This document shows positions 22,809 to 29,530 of a DNA stretch of 34,281 nucleotides, piece by piece. Source of the DNA: Azohydromonas aeria (GTDB lineage Bacteria; Pseudomonadota; Gammaproteobacteria; Burkholderiales; Burkholderiaceae_C). Where the stretch lies: the NCBI RefSeq assembly GCF_009760915.1, contig NZ_VIDQ01000079.1:1-34281 (forward strand), given 5' to 3'. The notes under the pieces are model-generated. The model saw nothing but the letters and a program-made list of their open reading frames with translations, did not search any database and was not told where the DNA came from. The position numbers and the translations under genes are program-made. Every line of letters begins with the position of its first letter. Within the stretch, counting starts at the first letter, position 1.

Positions 22809-23603
22809 ATGCCAGCCCAGACGCCGCTGACCATCCCCGGCTCGCGCTTCACGAGGGCCGACGAGGGCCGGATCAACGAGCGCATCCTGGCGCGCCGCGT
22901 GACCGCGGACTACCGGCGCGTCGAGGGCGCGAGCGTGAAGATGACGGCGCGCTTCCACAGCGCCGAGGCCAAGCGGCTGTTCGTGCGCATGTTCGCCACG
23001 CTGCAGCTCAACACCCATTTCATCTCCGTGATCGCCCGTGCCGGTGCGGACCACGAGGAGATCGCCCGGATCGAGGCGACGCTGCGGCAGCTGCTGGAGG
23101 AGGCCATCCAGGGCCTCGACCAGGCCATCGACGGCGCCGAGGCGCTGTTCCAGGCCCACGGCATCCGGCAGACGGCGACCTACGACGCACAGCCGCTGGA
23201 GGTCGAGGTGCCCGTGCTGTCCTCCTTCGGGCGCCGCTACCTGGAGGTGCTGGGCCGGCTGGACCGCATCATGCCGATGCTGCAGACGCTGGAGATCCAC
23301 GACGTGATCAGCGTGCGCGAGCTCGACGCCCAGCGCGCCGCGCTGAAGCGCCAGGGGCGCGGCATCGCGATCGCGGCGCGCGGCTACGCGAACCTGCTGC
23401 GCCGGCGCATGAATGCGCTGGCCTCCGGGCATGCGGGCGCGGAGCGGCCGGCGCTGCCGGATGCGGCACCGCCGGCCGCCGTGGCTGTTCTCCCGGCTCC
23501 CGAGGAGACCAGGGCCGCGGCGGCCGCCCCGGAGGACGACACCGCCGTACCTGACGCCCAGGCTCCGCAGGGCGACGCCGAGGCACTCGCGCCGACCCGC
23601 TGA
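22809..23603 (+). CDS. AcaB/DUF1845-like regulator of the conjugative element
   Basis: Predicted 264 residues; ATG at 22809 with GGAGGA. The core (about 10-190) has FTRADEGRINERILARRVTA, KMTARFHSAEAKRLFVRMFA, the EVPVLSSFGRRYLEVLGRLD block and VISVRELDAQRAALKRQGRG, which resemble the DUF1845 family. The IncC regulator AcaB, which promotes expression of the FlhDC-like acaDC genes, belongs to it as far as I recall. The C-terminal 70 residues are Ala/Pro-rich and probably disordered. If the assignment is right, this protein would feed into the FlhDC-like activators at 15643-16634. It is divergent from the minus-strand operon. The family call is moderate; the regulatory role is inferred. Confidence 0.6.
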   Translation: MPAQTPLTIPGSRFTRADEGRINERILARRVTADYRRVEGASVKMTARFHSAEAKRLFVRMFATLQLNTHFISVIARAGADHEEIARIEATLRQLLEEAIQGLDQAIDGAEALFQAHGIRQTATYDAQPLEVEVPVLSSFGRRYLEVLGRLDRIMPMLQTLEIHDVISVRELDAQRAALKRQGRGIAIAARGYANLLRRRMNALASGHAGAERPALPDAAPPAAVAVLPAPEETRAAAAAPEDDTAVPDAQAPQGDAEALAPTR

Positions 23604-24043
23604 GCCTGCTGGCGCTGCCGAGCCGGCCATGGACTGCCAGCACCGATCCGCCACCGCCTGCGGCCCTGCCGCGGGCGCCCGAATGCCGGGGACGCCGACC
23701 GCCACGGGAATGCGGTGCCGTGCCGGCGCGACCCGCCGCATCCCGCCCGAACCTCTCCCGCGCACACGCGGGAGCGCCGCAGACGATACCTGCCCGTGAC
23801 CAGGCCGCCAGCCGGTGCCGGCCGCCCTGGCCGGGCCGCTGGCGAGGGAGGGACCCCCGTGCGGCCTCCCGGCGCGGCGTGACCGTCACGCCGCCGAGTG
23901 AAGCATCCGTGCCGCCAGTCCGGGACGCCGGCGGCATGCGGCCTCGACTGCGTCCCCGGCGGCCACGCCTTCCGATGACCGGACGTGGCCCGCGCAGAGC
24001 CGGTCATGGCCGTCGGCGGCCGAAGCCGCCGAGGAGCCCGATC
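23604..24043 (+). promoter_or_regulatory. Gene-free region upstream of the AlpA-like gene with two strong dyads
   Basis: Contains CTCCCGCG-CACA-CGCGGGAG (23754-23773), a likely terminator-like hairpin, and the perfect palindrome CGGCGTGAC-C-GTCACGCCG (23875-23893), which may bind a dimeric regulator. A third stem TCGGCGGC-CGAA-GCCGCCGA (24013-24032) ends at the AlpA ribosome binding site. No gene is supported here. Confidence 0.5.
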
Positions 24044-24328
24044 ATGCGCAAACCCCCTGCGGCCGCCCCGGCGGCTTCTTCTGCCCGTTCCCCGCGGCCC
24101 ATGGCGGCCGCCCCCGTGCAGCCCGTGGCCGGGCCTTCCGGGCTGCGCCTGCCCGACACGGGTTTCCTGCGCCAGGACCAGGTGCTGGCGTTCGTGCCGG
24201 TGTCCCGTTCCACGCTCTGGCGGCGCGTGCGCGCGCGCAGCTTCCCCGAGCCTGTCCACCTGTCCGAGCGCGTCACGGCCTGGCGCGCAGAGGACGTGCG
24301 GCGCTGGATCGCCGAGCAGGGCCGATAG
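24044..24328 (+). CDS. AlpA-family excisionase-like DNA-binding protein
   Basis: Predicted 94 residues; ATG at 24044 with GAGGAG eight bases upstream. After a disordered Ala/Pro-rich N-terminus, residues about 40-94 are a MerR-like winged helix of the AlpA type: LPDTGFLRQDQVLAFVPVS, then RSTLWRRVRARSFPEPVHLS and VTAWRAEDVRRWIAEQ. AlpA proteins activate or act as recombination directionality factors for integrases of prophages and ICEs. The degenerate recombinase-fold gene follows 231 bases downstream on the same strand. A stable hairpin overlaps the ribosome binding site region and may limit translation. Confidence 0.88.
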   Translation: MRKPPAAAPAASSARSPRPMAAAPVQPVAGPSGLRLPDTGFLRQDQVLAFVPVSRSTLWRRVRARSFPEPVHLSERVTAWRAEDVRRWIAEQGR

Positions 24329-24392
24329 CGGCCCGACGCCCGCGATCCCTCCACGAGGGGATCGCATCCCCCGCAAGGGGCACAGCACCCAC

Positions 24393-24410
24393 GGGAGGTC
24401 TTTCCCTCCC
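24393..24410 (+). terminator. Hairpin after the AlpA-like gene
   Basis: GGGAGG (24393-24398) / CCTCCC (24405-24410) with loop TCTTTC, 64 bases after the AlpA stop. The stem is short and the T-run is inside the loop, so this is a weak candidate terminator. GGGAATGTTCC (24529-24539), related to the leader dyads, lies 21 bases before the next start. Confidence 0.35.
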
Positions 24411-24559
24411 AGGGGTGGACCCGGGGGGACCCTGTGGTTTCGTAGCATCGTTCCCACGATCCGGCGAAGGCAAGCCGGTCCGGGTGGCGCTGCTGCCTGG
24501 GCCAGCCCGCCGGCGTTACCGGTGCAACGGGAATGTTCCACAGCCCTTGGAGGGCCTGA

Positions 24560-25498
24560 ATGGGTGATGACGCAACGGAAGGTGGCAAGGACACGGCGGC
24601 GCTGTCCGTCGCGATGCTGCGCCACGTGCTGTCCGGCAGCACCTACGAGGCCGTGGCTGCCGAGTTCGGGATCACGCGCACGGCGGTCGAGCGGCGCGTC
24701 AAGGCCCTGTCCGGCCGCCTCAGCCGCGAGGTGGGGATCGAGGGCCTGAGCGAGGGCGGCACCGCCTTCGTGCGGCGGCTGCGCGAGCACCGGGAGGCGA
24801 TCCTGCAGGCCCTGGAGCACTTCGAGCCCGCGCCCGCGCCGGCATCGCGCGCCACCCGGGTGGTGTCCCCCGAGGAGATCGAGCTGGCCATCAAGCGCAT
24901 CCGGGGCCGCAGCGCGCAGGCCGTGCGCGACGTGGCCCTGTTCTACCTGCTGTTCGCGACCGGCGCCAAGCCACTCGAGATCGCTCGGCTTCGGGTGAAG
25001 GACTACGTGGACGCCCAGGGCGAGGTACGGGTCGAGTCCGTCCTGCCGTCCGGCGCCGCCATCACCGGCCGGGCGCGGCCGCTGTACTTCGCCAGCCGCC
25101 GGCTCGTTGAGGCGCTGGACCTGTACCTGGCGCAGCGGCTGGAACGCCGCCATGGCCTCGGGGAGTCCGACGCCTGGCGCGGCCTCGACCCGGAGAGCCC
25201 GCTGTTCCTGACGCCGTCGGGCGCGGGTTTCCCGATCGTCTACCACGGCGAGGAGGGCCAGCACCGCTACCTCTGCCGCGCCATCCTGGAGACCTACCGC
25301 AAGCTGTTCCGCTATGCGGAGCTCGAAGGCATGACCGCGCTGTCCGTCCGCCACACCGTGGCGATGCGCCTCTACGAGCGCGGCGCCGACGAGGAGCAGG
25401 TGGGGCTGATCCTGGGCATCAGCGAGCGCAGCGCCGTGCGCGAGATGTTCCCCAGGCAGAGACCGACCCTGGCCGTCCTGATGCAGGACCTGGTCTGA
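24560..25498 (+). CDS. Tyrosine-recombinase-fold protein with HTH N-terminus and degenerate active site
   Basis: Predicted 312 residues; ATG at 24560 with GGAGG. Residues about 14-50 form a helix-turn-helix (VLSGSTYEAVAAEFGITRTA then VERRVKALSGRL). Residues about 115-312 follow the tyrosine recombinase catalytic fold: VALFYLLFATGAKPLEIARL in the box I position, where Arg is normally found in ATGLR but Lys stands here; SVRHTVAMRLYERGADEEQV in box II with Leu replacing the first His; and GISERSAVREMFP where GH and the nucleophilic Tyr should be. The catalytic residues are therefore largely missing. It may act as a DNA-binding regulator or structural partner of a true integrase. Its place after AlpA supports a recombination-control role. 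Confidence 0.75.
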   Translation: MGDDATEGGKDTAALSVAMLRHVLSGSTYEAVAAEFGITRTAVERRVKALSGRLSREVGIEGLSEGGTAFVRRLREHREAILQALEHFEPAPAPASRATRVVSPEEIELAIKRIRGRSAQAVRDVALFYLLFATGAKPLEIARLRVKDYVDAQGEVRVESVLPSGAAITGRARPLYFASRRLVEALDLYLAQRLERRHGLGESDAWRGLDPESPLFLTPSGAGFPIVYHGEEGQHRYLCRAILETYRKLFRYAELEGMTALSVRHTVAMRLYERGADEEQVGLILGISERSAVREMFPRQRPTLAVLMQDLV

Positions 25499-25521
25499 AC
25501 CCGGCCGGCGCTGGCGGGACA

Positions 25522-25551
25522 CCCTGGACAGGGCTTCGGGCCCGTCCAGGG
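25522..25551. terminator. Convergent terminator
   Basis: CCCTGGAC-A-GGGC (25522-25534), loop TTCGG, GCCC-GTCCAGGG (25540-25551): 12 base pairs with one bulge. It lies between the plus-strand gene ending at 25498 and the minus-strand RadC-like gene ending at 25593, so it can serve both. Confidence 0.65.
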
Positions 25552-25592
25552 GGGATGCCGCCCGCGGCGCGAGGGAACCCGGCGCCGCGTTC

Positions 25593-26192
25593 TCAGATCA
25601 GTCCGCGCTCGGCGAACGAGACCACCTGGTCCGCGCCCACGACGAGGTGGTCGAGGGCCTGGACGTCCACCAGCGCCAGCGCCGTCTTCAGGCGCTGGGT
25701 CAGGAACTCGTCGGCGTGACTGGGCTCCGCCGAACCGCTCGGGTGGTTGTGCGCGAACGCCACCGCGGCGGCGTTGCGCGCCAGCGCGCCCTTGACCACC
25801 TCGCGCGGGTACACGGAGGTCTGCGTCAGCGTGCCCCTGAACATCTCCACCGCCTCGATCAGGCGATGCCTGGTGTCCAGGAACAGCACGATGAACACCT
25901 CGTGCTCCAGCCCGGCAAGGCGCAGGCGCAGCCAGTCGCGCATTACCCGGGGCGACTCCACCAGCGGGCCGGTGCACATGCGTGCCCGCAGGTGCCGCAG
26001 CAGCAGCTCGCGCGCGACGGCCAGACGGTGGTCCAGCAGCATCTCGCCCGTGCCTGCGGCATCGAGCGCACCGTCGCGGCAGGCGGGAGCCTGCACGTCG
26101 GCCCGGGCGGCCTGCATGATCTCCTCGGGGGTGGCGGGCGCCAGAAGCGCGGCAACCAGTTCCGCGTGCGACAGCAATGACAGATTCTCCAT
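25593..26192 (-). CDS. radC: RadC-like JAMM/MPN-domain protein
   Basis: Predicted 199 residues. I choose the ATG at 26192 because GGAGAA lies five bases upstream; the open frame continues further but is composed like noise. The C-terminal half is the RadC/YeeS MPN+ domain: EHEVFIVLFLDTRHRLI, then AHNHPSGSAEPSHADEF, in which H148, H150 and D161 of the JAMM motif H-x-H-x7-S-x2-D are complete. The N-terminal HhH region is shorter and less conserved than in chromosomal RadC. Such genes are common on ICEs, plasmids and near defence genes; the enzymatic role is not settled. A conserved dyad lies 42 bases upstream. Confidence 0.85.
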   Translation of the reverse strand: MENLSLLSHAELVAALLAPATPEEIMQAARADVQAPACRDGALDAAGTGEMLLDHRLAVARELLLRHLRARMCTGPLVESPRVMRDWLRLRLAGLEHEVFIVLFLDTRHRLIEAVEMFRGTLTQTSVYPREVVKGALARNAAAVAFAHNHPSGSAEPSHADEFLTQRLKTALALVDVQALDHLVVGADQVVSFAERGLI

Positions 26193-26214
26193 GGCGTTCT
26201 CCGTGATGGAGCAC

Positions 26215-26248
26215 GGGAACGCCGGTCCCCGACGGGAACGAGGTTCCC
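26215..26248 (-). promoter_or_regulatory. Conserved leader dyad upstream of RadC-like gene
   Basis: Two direct GGGAAC copies (26215-26220 and 26234-26239, 19 bases apart), the second forming GGGAAC-GAG-GTTCCC (26234-26248), 42 bases before the ATG. Highly similar to 27927-27963. Confidence 0.55.
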
Positions 26249-26599
26249 GCGCGGGACGCGCGCCTGGGCGCGCGAAGAATGGGGCAGGTATCGACTGCGA
26301 CGCCTGGCTGGGCCAGGAACCTCCTGTCGGAGGCCGATCCGTGGATCGGTTGGGGCCACCAGTCTCGCGCCGGACGGGCTGCCGGGTCCGCCGACGGCCG
26401 CCGGCGCCACGTGCAAGGGCAGGCGCGGTGGCGGGATTGCGGGCGCAACGCAGGCCGCGCCTGTCAGTGTGGTGGGCCGGTTCGTCAATCACGCGCAGAT
26501 CGGACTGCACCGGCAGCTCGGTCGCACTGCAGTCGCACTGTAGAAGTCGTTACGCATGCATCTGTATCGGCCTGCATGGCATGGCTGGACCGCGTGAAG
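26249..26599. other. Intergenic region with dyads and a tandem repeat
   Basis: No supported gene between the divergent RadC-like gene and the small plus-strand gene. Notable sites: CCTGGC-TGG-GCCAGG (26303-26317), the perfect dyad CCGATCC-GT-GGATCGG (26334-26349), and tandem GTCGCACTGCA / GTCGCACTGTA (26521-26542). These are probably operators for the divergent genes. Confidence 0.4.
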
Positions 26600-26848
26600 A
26601 TGCCATCCATCCTCGACATTCACGCCATCGCCATGATCCGCCTCGGCCAGCGCATCCGGCTCACGCGCCCGGAAAGGGACCTGTTCCTCAGGCTCACCGA
26701 CATCGAGCCGGCCGGCATCCGCACGCTGGCCGACCTGGACGCCTACGTGGCGCGTTGCAAGGCGTACTACTGGGGAGTGTCCAGGGAAACCAGGCAGTTG
26801 CACGCCCTGATCGACCAGGCGCGCGCACGCTGCGAGCGCCAGGCTTGA
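26600..26848 (+). CDS. Small unknown helical protein
   Basis: Predicted 82 residues from the ATG at 26600; an ATG at 26576 would add eight residues, and neither start has a strong ribosome binding site. The sequence (MPSILDIHAIAMIRLGQRIR, LTRPERDLFLRLTDIEPAGI, RTLADLDAYVARCKAYYWG) is natural-looking, predicted helical and soluble. I do not recognise a family. It is convergent with the minus-strand gene at 26914-27402, and a strong hairpin follows seven bases after its stop. Confidence 0.6.
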   Translation: MPSILDIHAIAMIRLGQRIRLTRPERDLFLRLTDIEPAGIRTLADLDAYVARCKAYYWGVSRETRQLHALIDQARARCERQA

Positions 26849-26854
26849 GAGGCG

Positions 26855-26877
26855 CCCCGGGGCGCGGAGCCCCGGGG
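26855..26877. terminator. Convergent terminator hairpin
   Basis: CCCCGGGGC (26855-26863), loop GCGGA, GCCCCGGGG (26869-26877). It lies seven bases after a plus-strand stop and 36 bases beyond a minus-strand stop. No T-run. Confidence 0.6.
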
Positions 26878-26913
26878 TGGCTCGCGCGCACCGGTGTGCC
26901 CACGACATCGCTC

Positions 26914-27402
26914 TCAGTCCGGCCGGGCGTCGTCGGTGCCCGATGCGGTGGGCGCGCCGACCGCGGACCCGGGTGGCGCCTGCAGTTCGTCGCTTCCCGG
27001 CACGCCTTGCCGTTCTGCGGCATTCAGTTGGCGCAGCTTCCGGACGGCCGGCTCGGCGCGGGTTTCCGGCAGGCACTCGACCACCAGCCCGGCACTCCGG
27101 GACATCGCCCGGCGCAGCGCCCGCACGGGCGCGACGAAGAGCGTGGCGCAGGCCAGCCGCACGAAGTGGCCGACGCGCCGGCTGCGCTCGGTGCGCGCCT
27201 GGTGCACGCGCAGCGACTCCCTGCAGAGCAGGTAGAGCGCCATGTGGTCGCGCCGGGCCTGCCTGTCGCCGTCGAGCAGCGCCAGGATCTCGATGGCCAT
27301 GTCGGGATCGCCCGCCCGCCGGTAGAAGCGGACCCAGGCCCGCATTTCCTCGATCTCCACGGCGCGGTAGCGGTCGCGCGGAGAGGTTGCCTGCATGCTC
27401 AT
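26914..27402 (-). CDS. Unknown protein, 162 residues
   Basis: ATG at 27402 with GGAG eight bases upstream; a second ATG two codons in is also possible. The N-terminal half is helical and rich in aromatic and charged residues (AVEIEEMRAWVRFYRRAGDP, MAIEILALLDGDRQARRD). A short hydrophobic stretch (VRLACATLFVAPV) lies in the middle, and the C-terminal 40 residues are Pro/Ala/Gly-rich. No known domain is seen. A GC-rich dyad at 27435-27459 precedes it at the spacing seen for other genes of the element, so it is probably in the same regulon. Confidence 0.65.
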   Translation of the reverse strand: MSMQATSPRDRYRAVEIEEMRAWVRFYRRAGDPDMAIEILALLDGDRQARRDHMALYLLCRESLRVHQARTERSRRVGHFVRLACATLFVAPVRALRRAMSRSAGLVVECLPETRAEPAVRKLRQLNAAERQGVPGSDELQAPPGSAVGAPTASGTDDARPD

Positions 27403-27434
27403 GGGGAAGGCTCCGGTGGAGGAGTGCCCCTGTG

Positions 27435-27459
27435 CCCCGGCCGGGGAGATGGGCTCCCC
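27435..27459 (-). promoter_or_regulatory. Conserved leader dyad (variant) upstream of the 162-residue gene
   Basis: Palindrome CCCCGGCCGGGG (27435-27446) overlapping GGGGAG-ATGGG-CTCCCC (27443-27459), 41 bases before the ATG. It is the least similar member of the dyad family but shares spacing and the GGGGA/TCCCC arms. Confidence 0.4.
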
Positions 27460-27526
27460 TCGGGGTTGATGAAGACGTGGCGGCCGGCCGGAAGATCCGG
27501 ACCGGCCCCACGTTCGCTCCGGTCGG

Positions 27527-27724
27527 TCAGTGGCGTGCCGACCGGCGGTTGTCCGCTGTGACGCGGATCCAGTCGTCCGCGATCCGCTCCAGGTAGACGA
27601 GGTCGTCGGATTCGATCTCGCGGTCCCGGCGCAGGCGGGCGATCACCTCCTTGACCAGTTCGGGATCCTCCCTAGCCAACCGGACCACCATCGCGGCGAT
27701 CCGCCTGCGGTAGACGTCGATCAC
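27527..27724 (-). CDS. Small unknown protein, 65 residues, GTG start
   Basis: The GTG at 27724 overlaps the TGA of the preceding small gene (GTGA), so translation is coupled. The sequence VIDVYRRRIAAMVVRLARED then PELVKEVIARLRRDREIESD and a C-terminal DDWIRVTADNRRSARH is basic and helical with a D-D-L-V-Y-L-E-R-I-A-D-D-W segment. No family is recognised. It could bind nucleic acid, but nothing shows it. Confidence 0.55.
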   Translation of the reverse strand: MIDVYRRRIAAMVVRLAREDPELVKEVIARLRRDREIESDDLVYLERIADDWIRVTADNRRSARH

Positions 27725-27903
27725 GCCACCGCCTCCACCAGCCTTTGGCCGGACGCTACAGGTTCGTCCCGGCGGCGAGGCGGGGCGGAAAACAGCAGCG
27801 CGGCCTTTCGCGCCGGCAGCGGGCAGGGCGGCAGGGGACGGCCGGAGCCGCCCAGCAGGACGCCCACCGGCCGTGTCTCTGGCATCACACGGGGTGCGAA
27901 CAT
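27721..27903 (-). CDS. Small unknown protein, 60 residues
   Basis: The ATG at 27903 has GGAGAA at ideal spacing. The peptide is Pro/Arg-rich (MFAPRVMPETRPVGVLLGGS, then GRPLPPCPLPARKAALLFSA) with no known domain, and could be a leader whose translation matters for the coupled GTG gene downstream. A strong conserved dyad lies 44 bases upstream. Confidence 0.5.
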   Translation of the reverse strand: MFAPRVMPETRPVGVLLGGSGRPLPPCPLPARKAALLFSAPPRRRDEPVASGQRLVEAVA

Positions 27904-27926
27904 CGCGTTCTCCTTCACGGGGCGAA

Positions 27927-27963
27927 GGGGAACGCCTGCTCCCGCCGGGGAACATGGTTCCCC
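27927..27963 (-). promoter_or_regulatory. Conserved leader dyad upstream of the 60-residue gene
   Basis: GGGGAAC at 27927-27933, repeated at 27947-27953 as part of the perfect dyad GGGGAAC-ATG-GTTCCCC (27947-27963), 44 bases before the ATG. By hand alignment about 70% identical over some 50 bases to the element at 26215-26248. Confidence 0.6.
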
Positions 27964-28570
27964 GTCCGGGATGCCCGGACCGCGAGGGTCCGGGCGGCTC
28001 GATGGCGCGGCCGTGAGGCGCGCCATGGATGGTCAGGCCCTCGACGCAAACGTCAGGGCCGTGCTCGGTGTCGGCAGGTCGGCGGTGCACGAGGCACCGC
28101 GGCTGGGGACACCTGTCCGGTGGACCGGGCGGTCCGCCGGTTTCACTTCAGGTCCTGCCGATGGCAGGACGCGATCTCACGCCGCATGGGCGGCCAGTCC
28201 GGGCAATGGCCCGGTGACTTCAGGGCGGGTAACGACCGCAACGCCGGCGGCTGCCGGACTTCAGCGGGCCAGGCCCGGTGAAGGCTTTGCAGGCTCGATG
28301 CCTACAGGTAGCACGAGTAGTTTGGCGCGCCGCGCCCCAAGGCCGATGCTCAGAGTACCACCGGCGAAGGTTTACCAATGACTTGCCCACGCTATGGCGG
28401 GCATTTGTGTATGGCGTTGCTGCCGGTGGAAGGCTTACCTGACTCAACCAAGTGTCGTAAATAATTTGATACGACTCTTCTGGAGACTACGCCAGCGGCG
28501 CGTACTGGCGAAACCGTGTGGCGCATTGGCAGTAAGAGAGGCGCAGTCGGGTCACCGCTACTGCAAGCTA
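27964..28570. other. About 600 bases without a supported gene between ICE genes and the defence operon
   Basis: Open frames here have no ribosome binding site or known domain. GC content falls noticeably after about 28380. An inverted repeat GCCAG-N9-CTGGC lies near 28490-28508. It may be the edge of the inserted HIT/helicase/HNH island, but no attachment site or flanking repeat could be identified. Confidence 0.4.
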
Positions 28571-29494
28571 TCAAGCCACAGCTTTGAAAATGTCAAAACG
28601 TGCTGCCAGTCGATCGCGATCCGGCCAATCTCGGTCCCGGGAAGGCAGATGCAGTTGGCTCATGTGCAGTCGCTTGAGGGCCTCCAGCATGGGACCGTCG
28701 TTCTGGGATCGGAGCCGTTCCGAGACATGAACACGGTAGTCAGGATCGATACCGATGAGATGCGCGTCGAAAGCCGCGTGATGGATTTTGGACAGCGGGA
28801 TGCCATTGGGCACAACGGGTTGGCCCAGCCGTTCATCCTTGTCGGCAACGATGTGTGCGGCGTCAAGCAGCATCGGCTCCGGCAGCCCTGACAAGGCGCA
28901 GCGTCCCTGGTAGGCCGTGATGACGGCAGCCCGAAACGATGCCTGATGCAGGCGCTGCTTGACCGTGCGCAAGGCATAGCGCCTGGCTGGCGGTTCGGCA
29001 GCCAGCGACGACTCACCCGGCAGCCCGAACGCGATGCGAGCCTGCTTCTTGACGGGATCCCAGCCGGCGATGAAGGTCGGTACCAGTACCTGGTAACGCC
29101 CGGGCGCCACGCCGAGAAAGTAGATGACCGGAATCTCCCGCTCCCAGGCCTCTTTGAGCCAGCGATTGTCGGCCGCCTCCGGGTTGTTGCCCATGAAGGC
29201 ATAGTCCACGGCCTCGTCGCCTTCATAAATCTGCCGGTGGACATGCCGTTGGTCGTCGTACCAGACTCGGTTGCCGGCCCTGGGGAAAACGGTCCGGATG
29301 GACAGCAGATAGGGCATCTGCCGCGGCTTGAAAATGCCGCGCTGAGGGTTCACCAGCGGGATGCGCTCACCCCGCCAATTGAAGCCGGCCTTCAGGTGCT
29401 CCTGGGTCAGCGTGTCGTGCAATTCCTGAATCCGCCGTACATGCGTGAAGGCGGCACTGCGCATCAGGGTATCGGTCTGATCAAGGTCCGGCAT
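28571..29494 (-). CDS. HNH endonuclease with SRA-like N-terminal domain (ScoMcrA-like)
   Basis: Predicted 307 residues; the ATG at 29494 lies 36 bases after the helicase stop, with no strong ribosome binding site; an internal ATG at 29464 is possible. Residues about 45-160 (NPQRGIFKPRQMPYLLSIRT, DNRWLKEAWEREIPVIYFLG, VAPGRYQVLVPTFIAGWDP) resemble the SRA-like domain of McrA-type nucleases that read modified DNA. The C-terminal HNH domain has C199, DAAH (211-214), NG (230-231), HH (238-239) and FDAHLIGID, the arrangement of PF13391-type HNH nucleases. I infer a modification-dependent or damage-dependent endonuclease acting as the effector of the operon. Confidence 0.82.
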   Translation of the reverse strand: MPDLDQTDTLMRSAAFTHVRRIQELHDTLTQEHLKAGFNWRGERIPLVNPQRGIFKPRQMPYLLSIRTVFPRAGNRVWYDDQRHVHRQIYEGDEAVDYAFMGNNPEAADNRWLKEAWEREIPVIYFLGVAPGRYQVLVPTFIAGWDPVKKQARIAFGLPGESSLAAEPPARRYALRTVKQRLHQASFRAAVITAYQGRCALSGLPEPMLLDAAHIVADKDERLGQPVVPNGIPLSKIHHAAFDAHLIGIDPDYRVHVSERLRSQNDGPMLEALKRLHMSQLHLPSRDRDWPDRDRLAARFDIFKAVA

Positions 29495-29530
29495 GTCGGG
29501 GTCTCTATCAGTACGGCACCATCATCGCCG

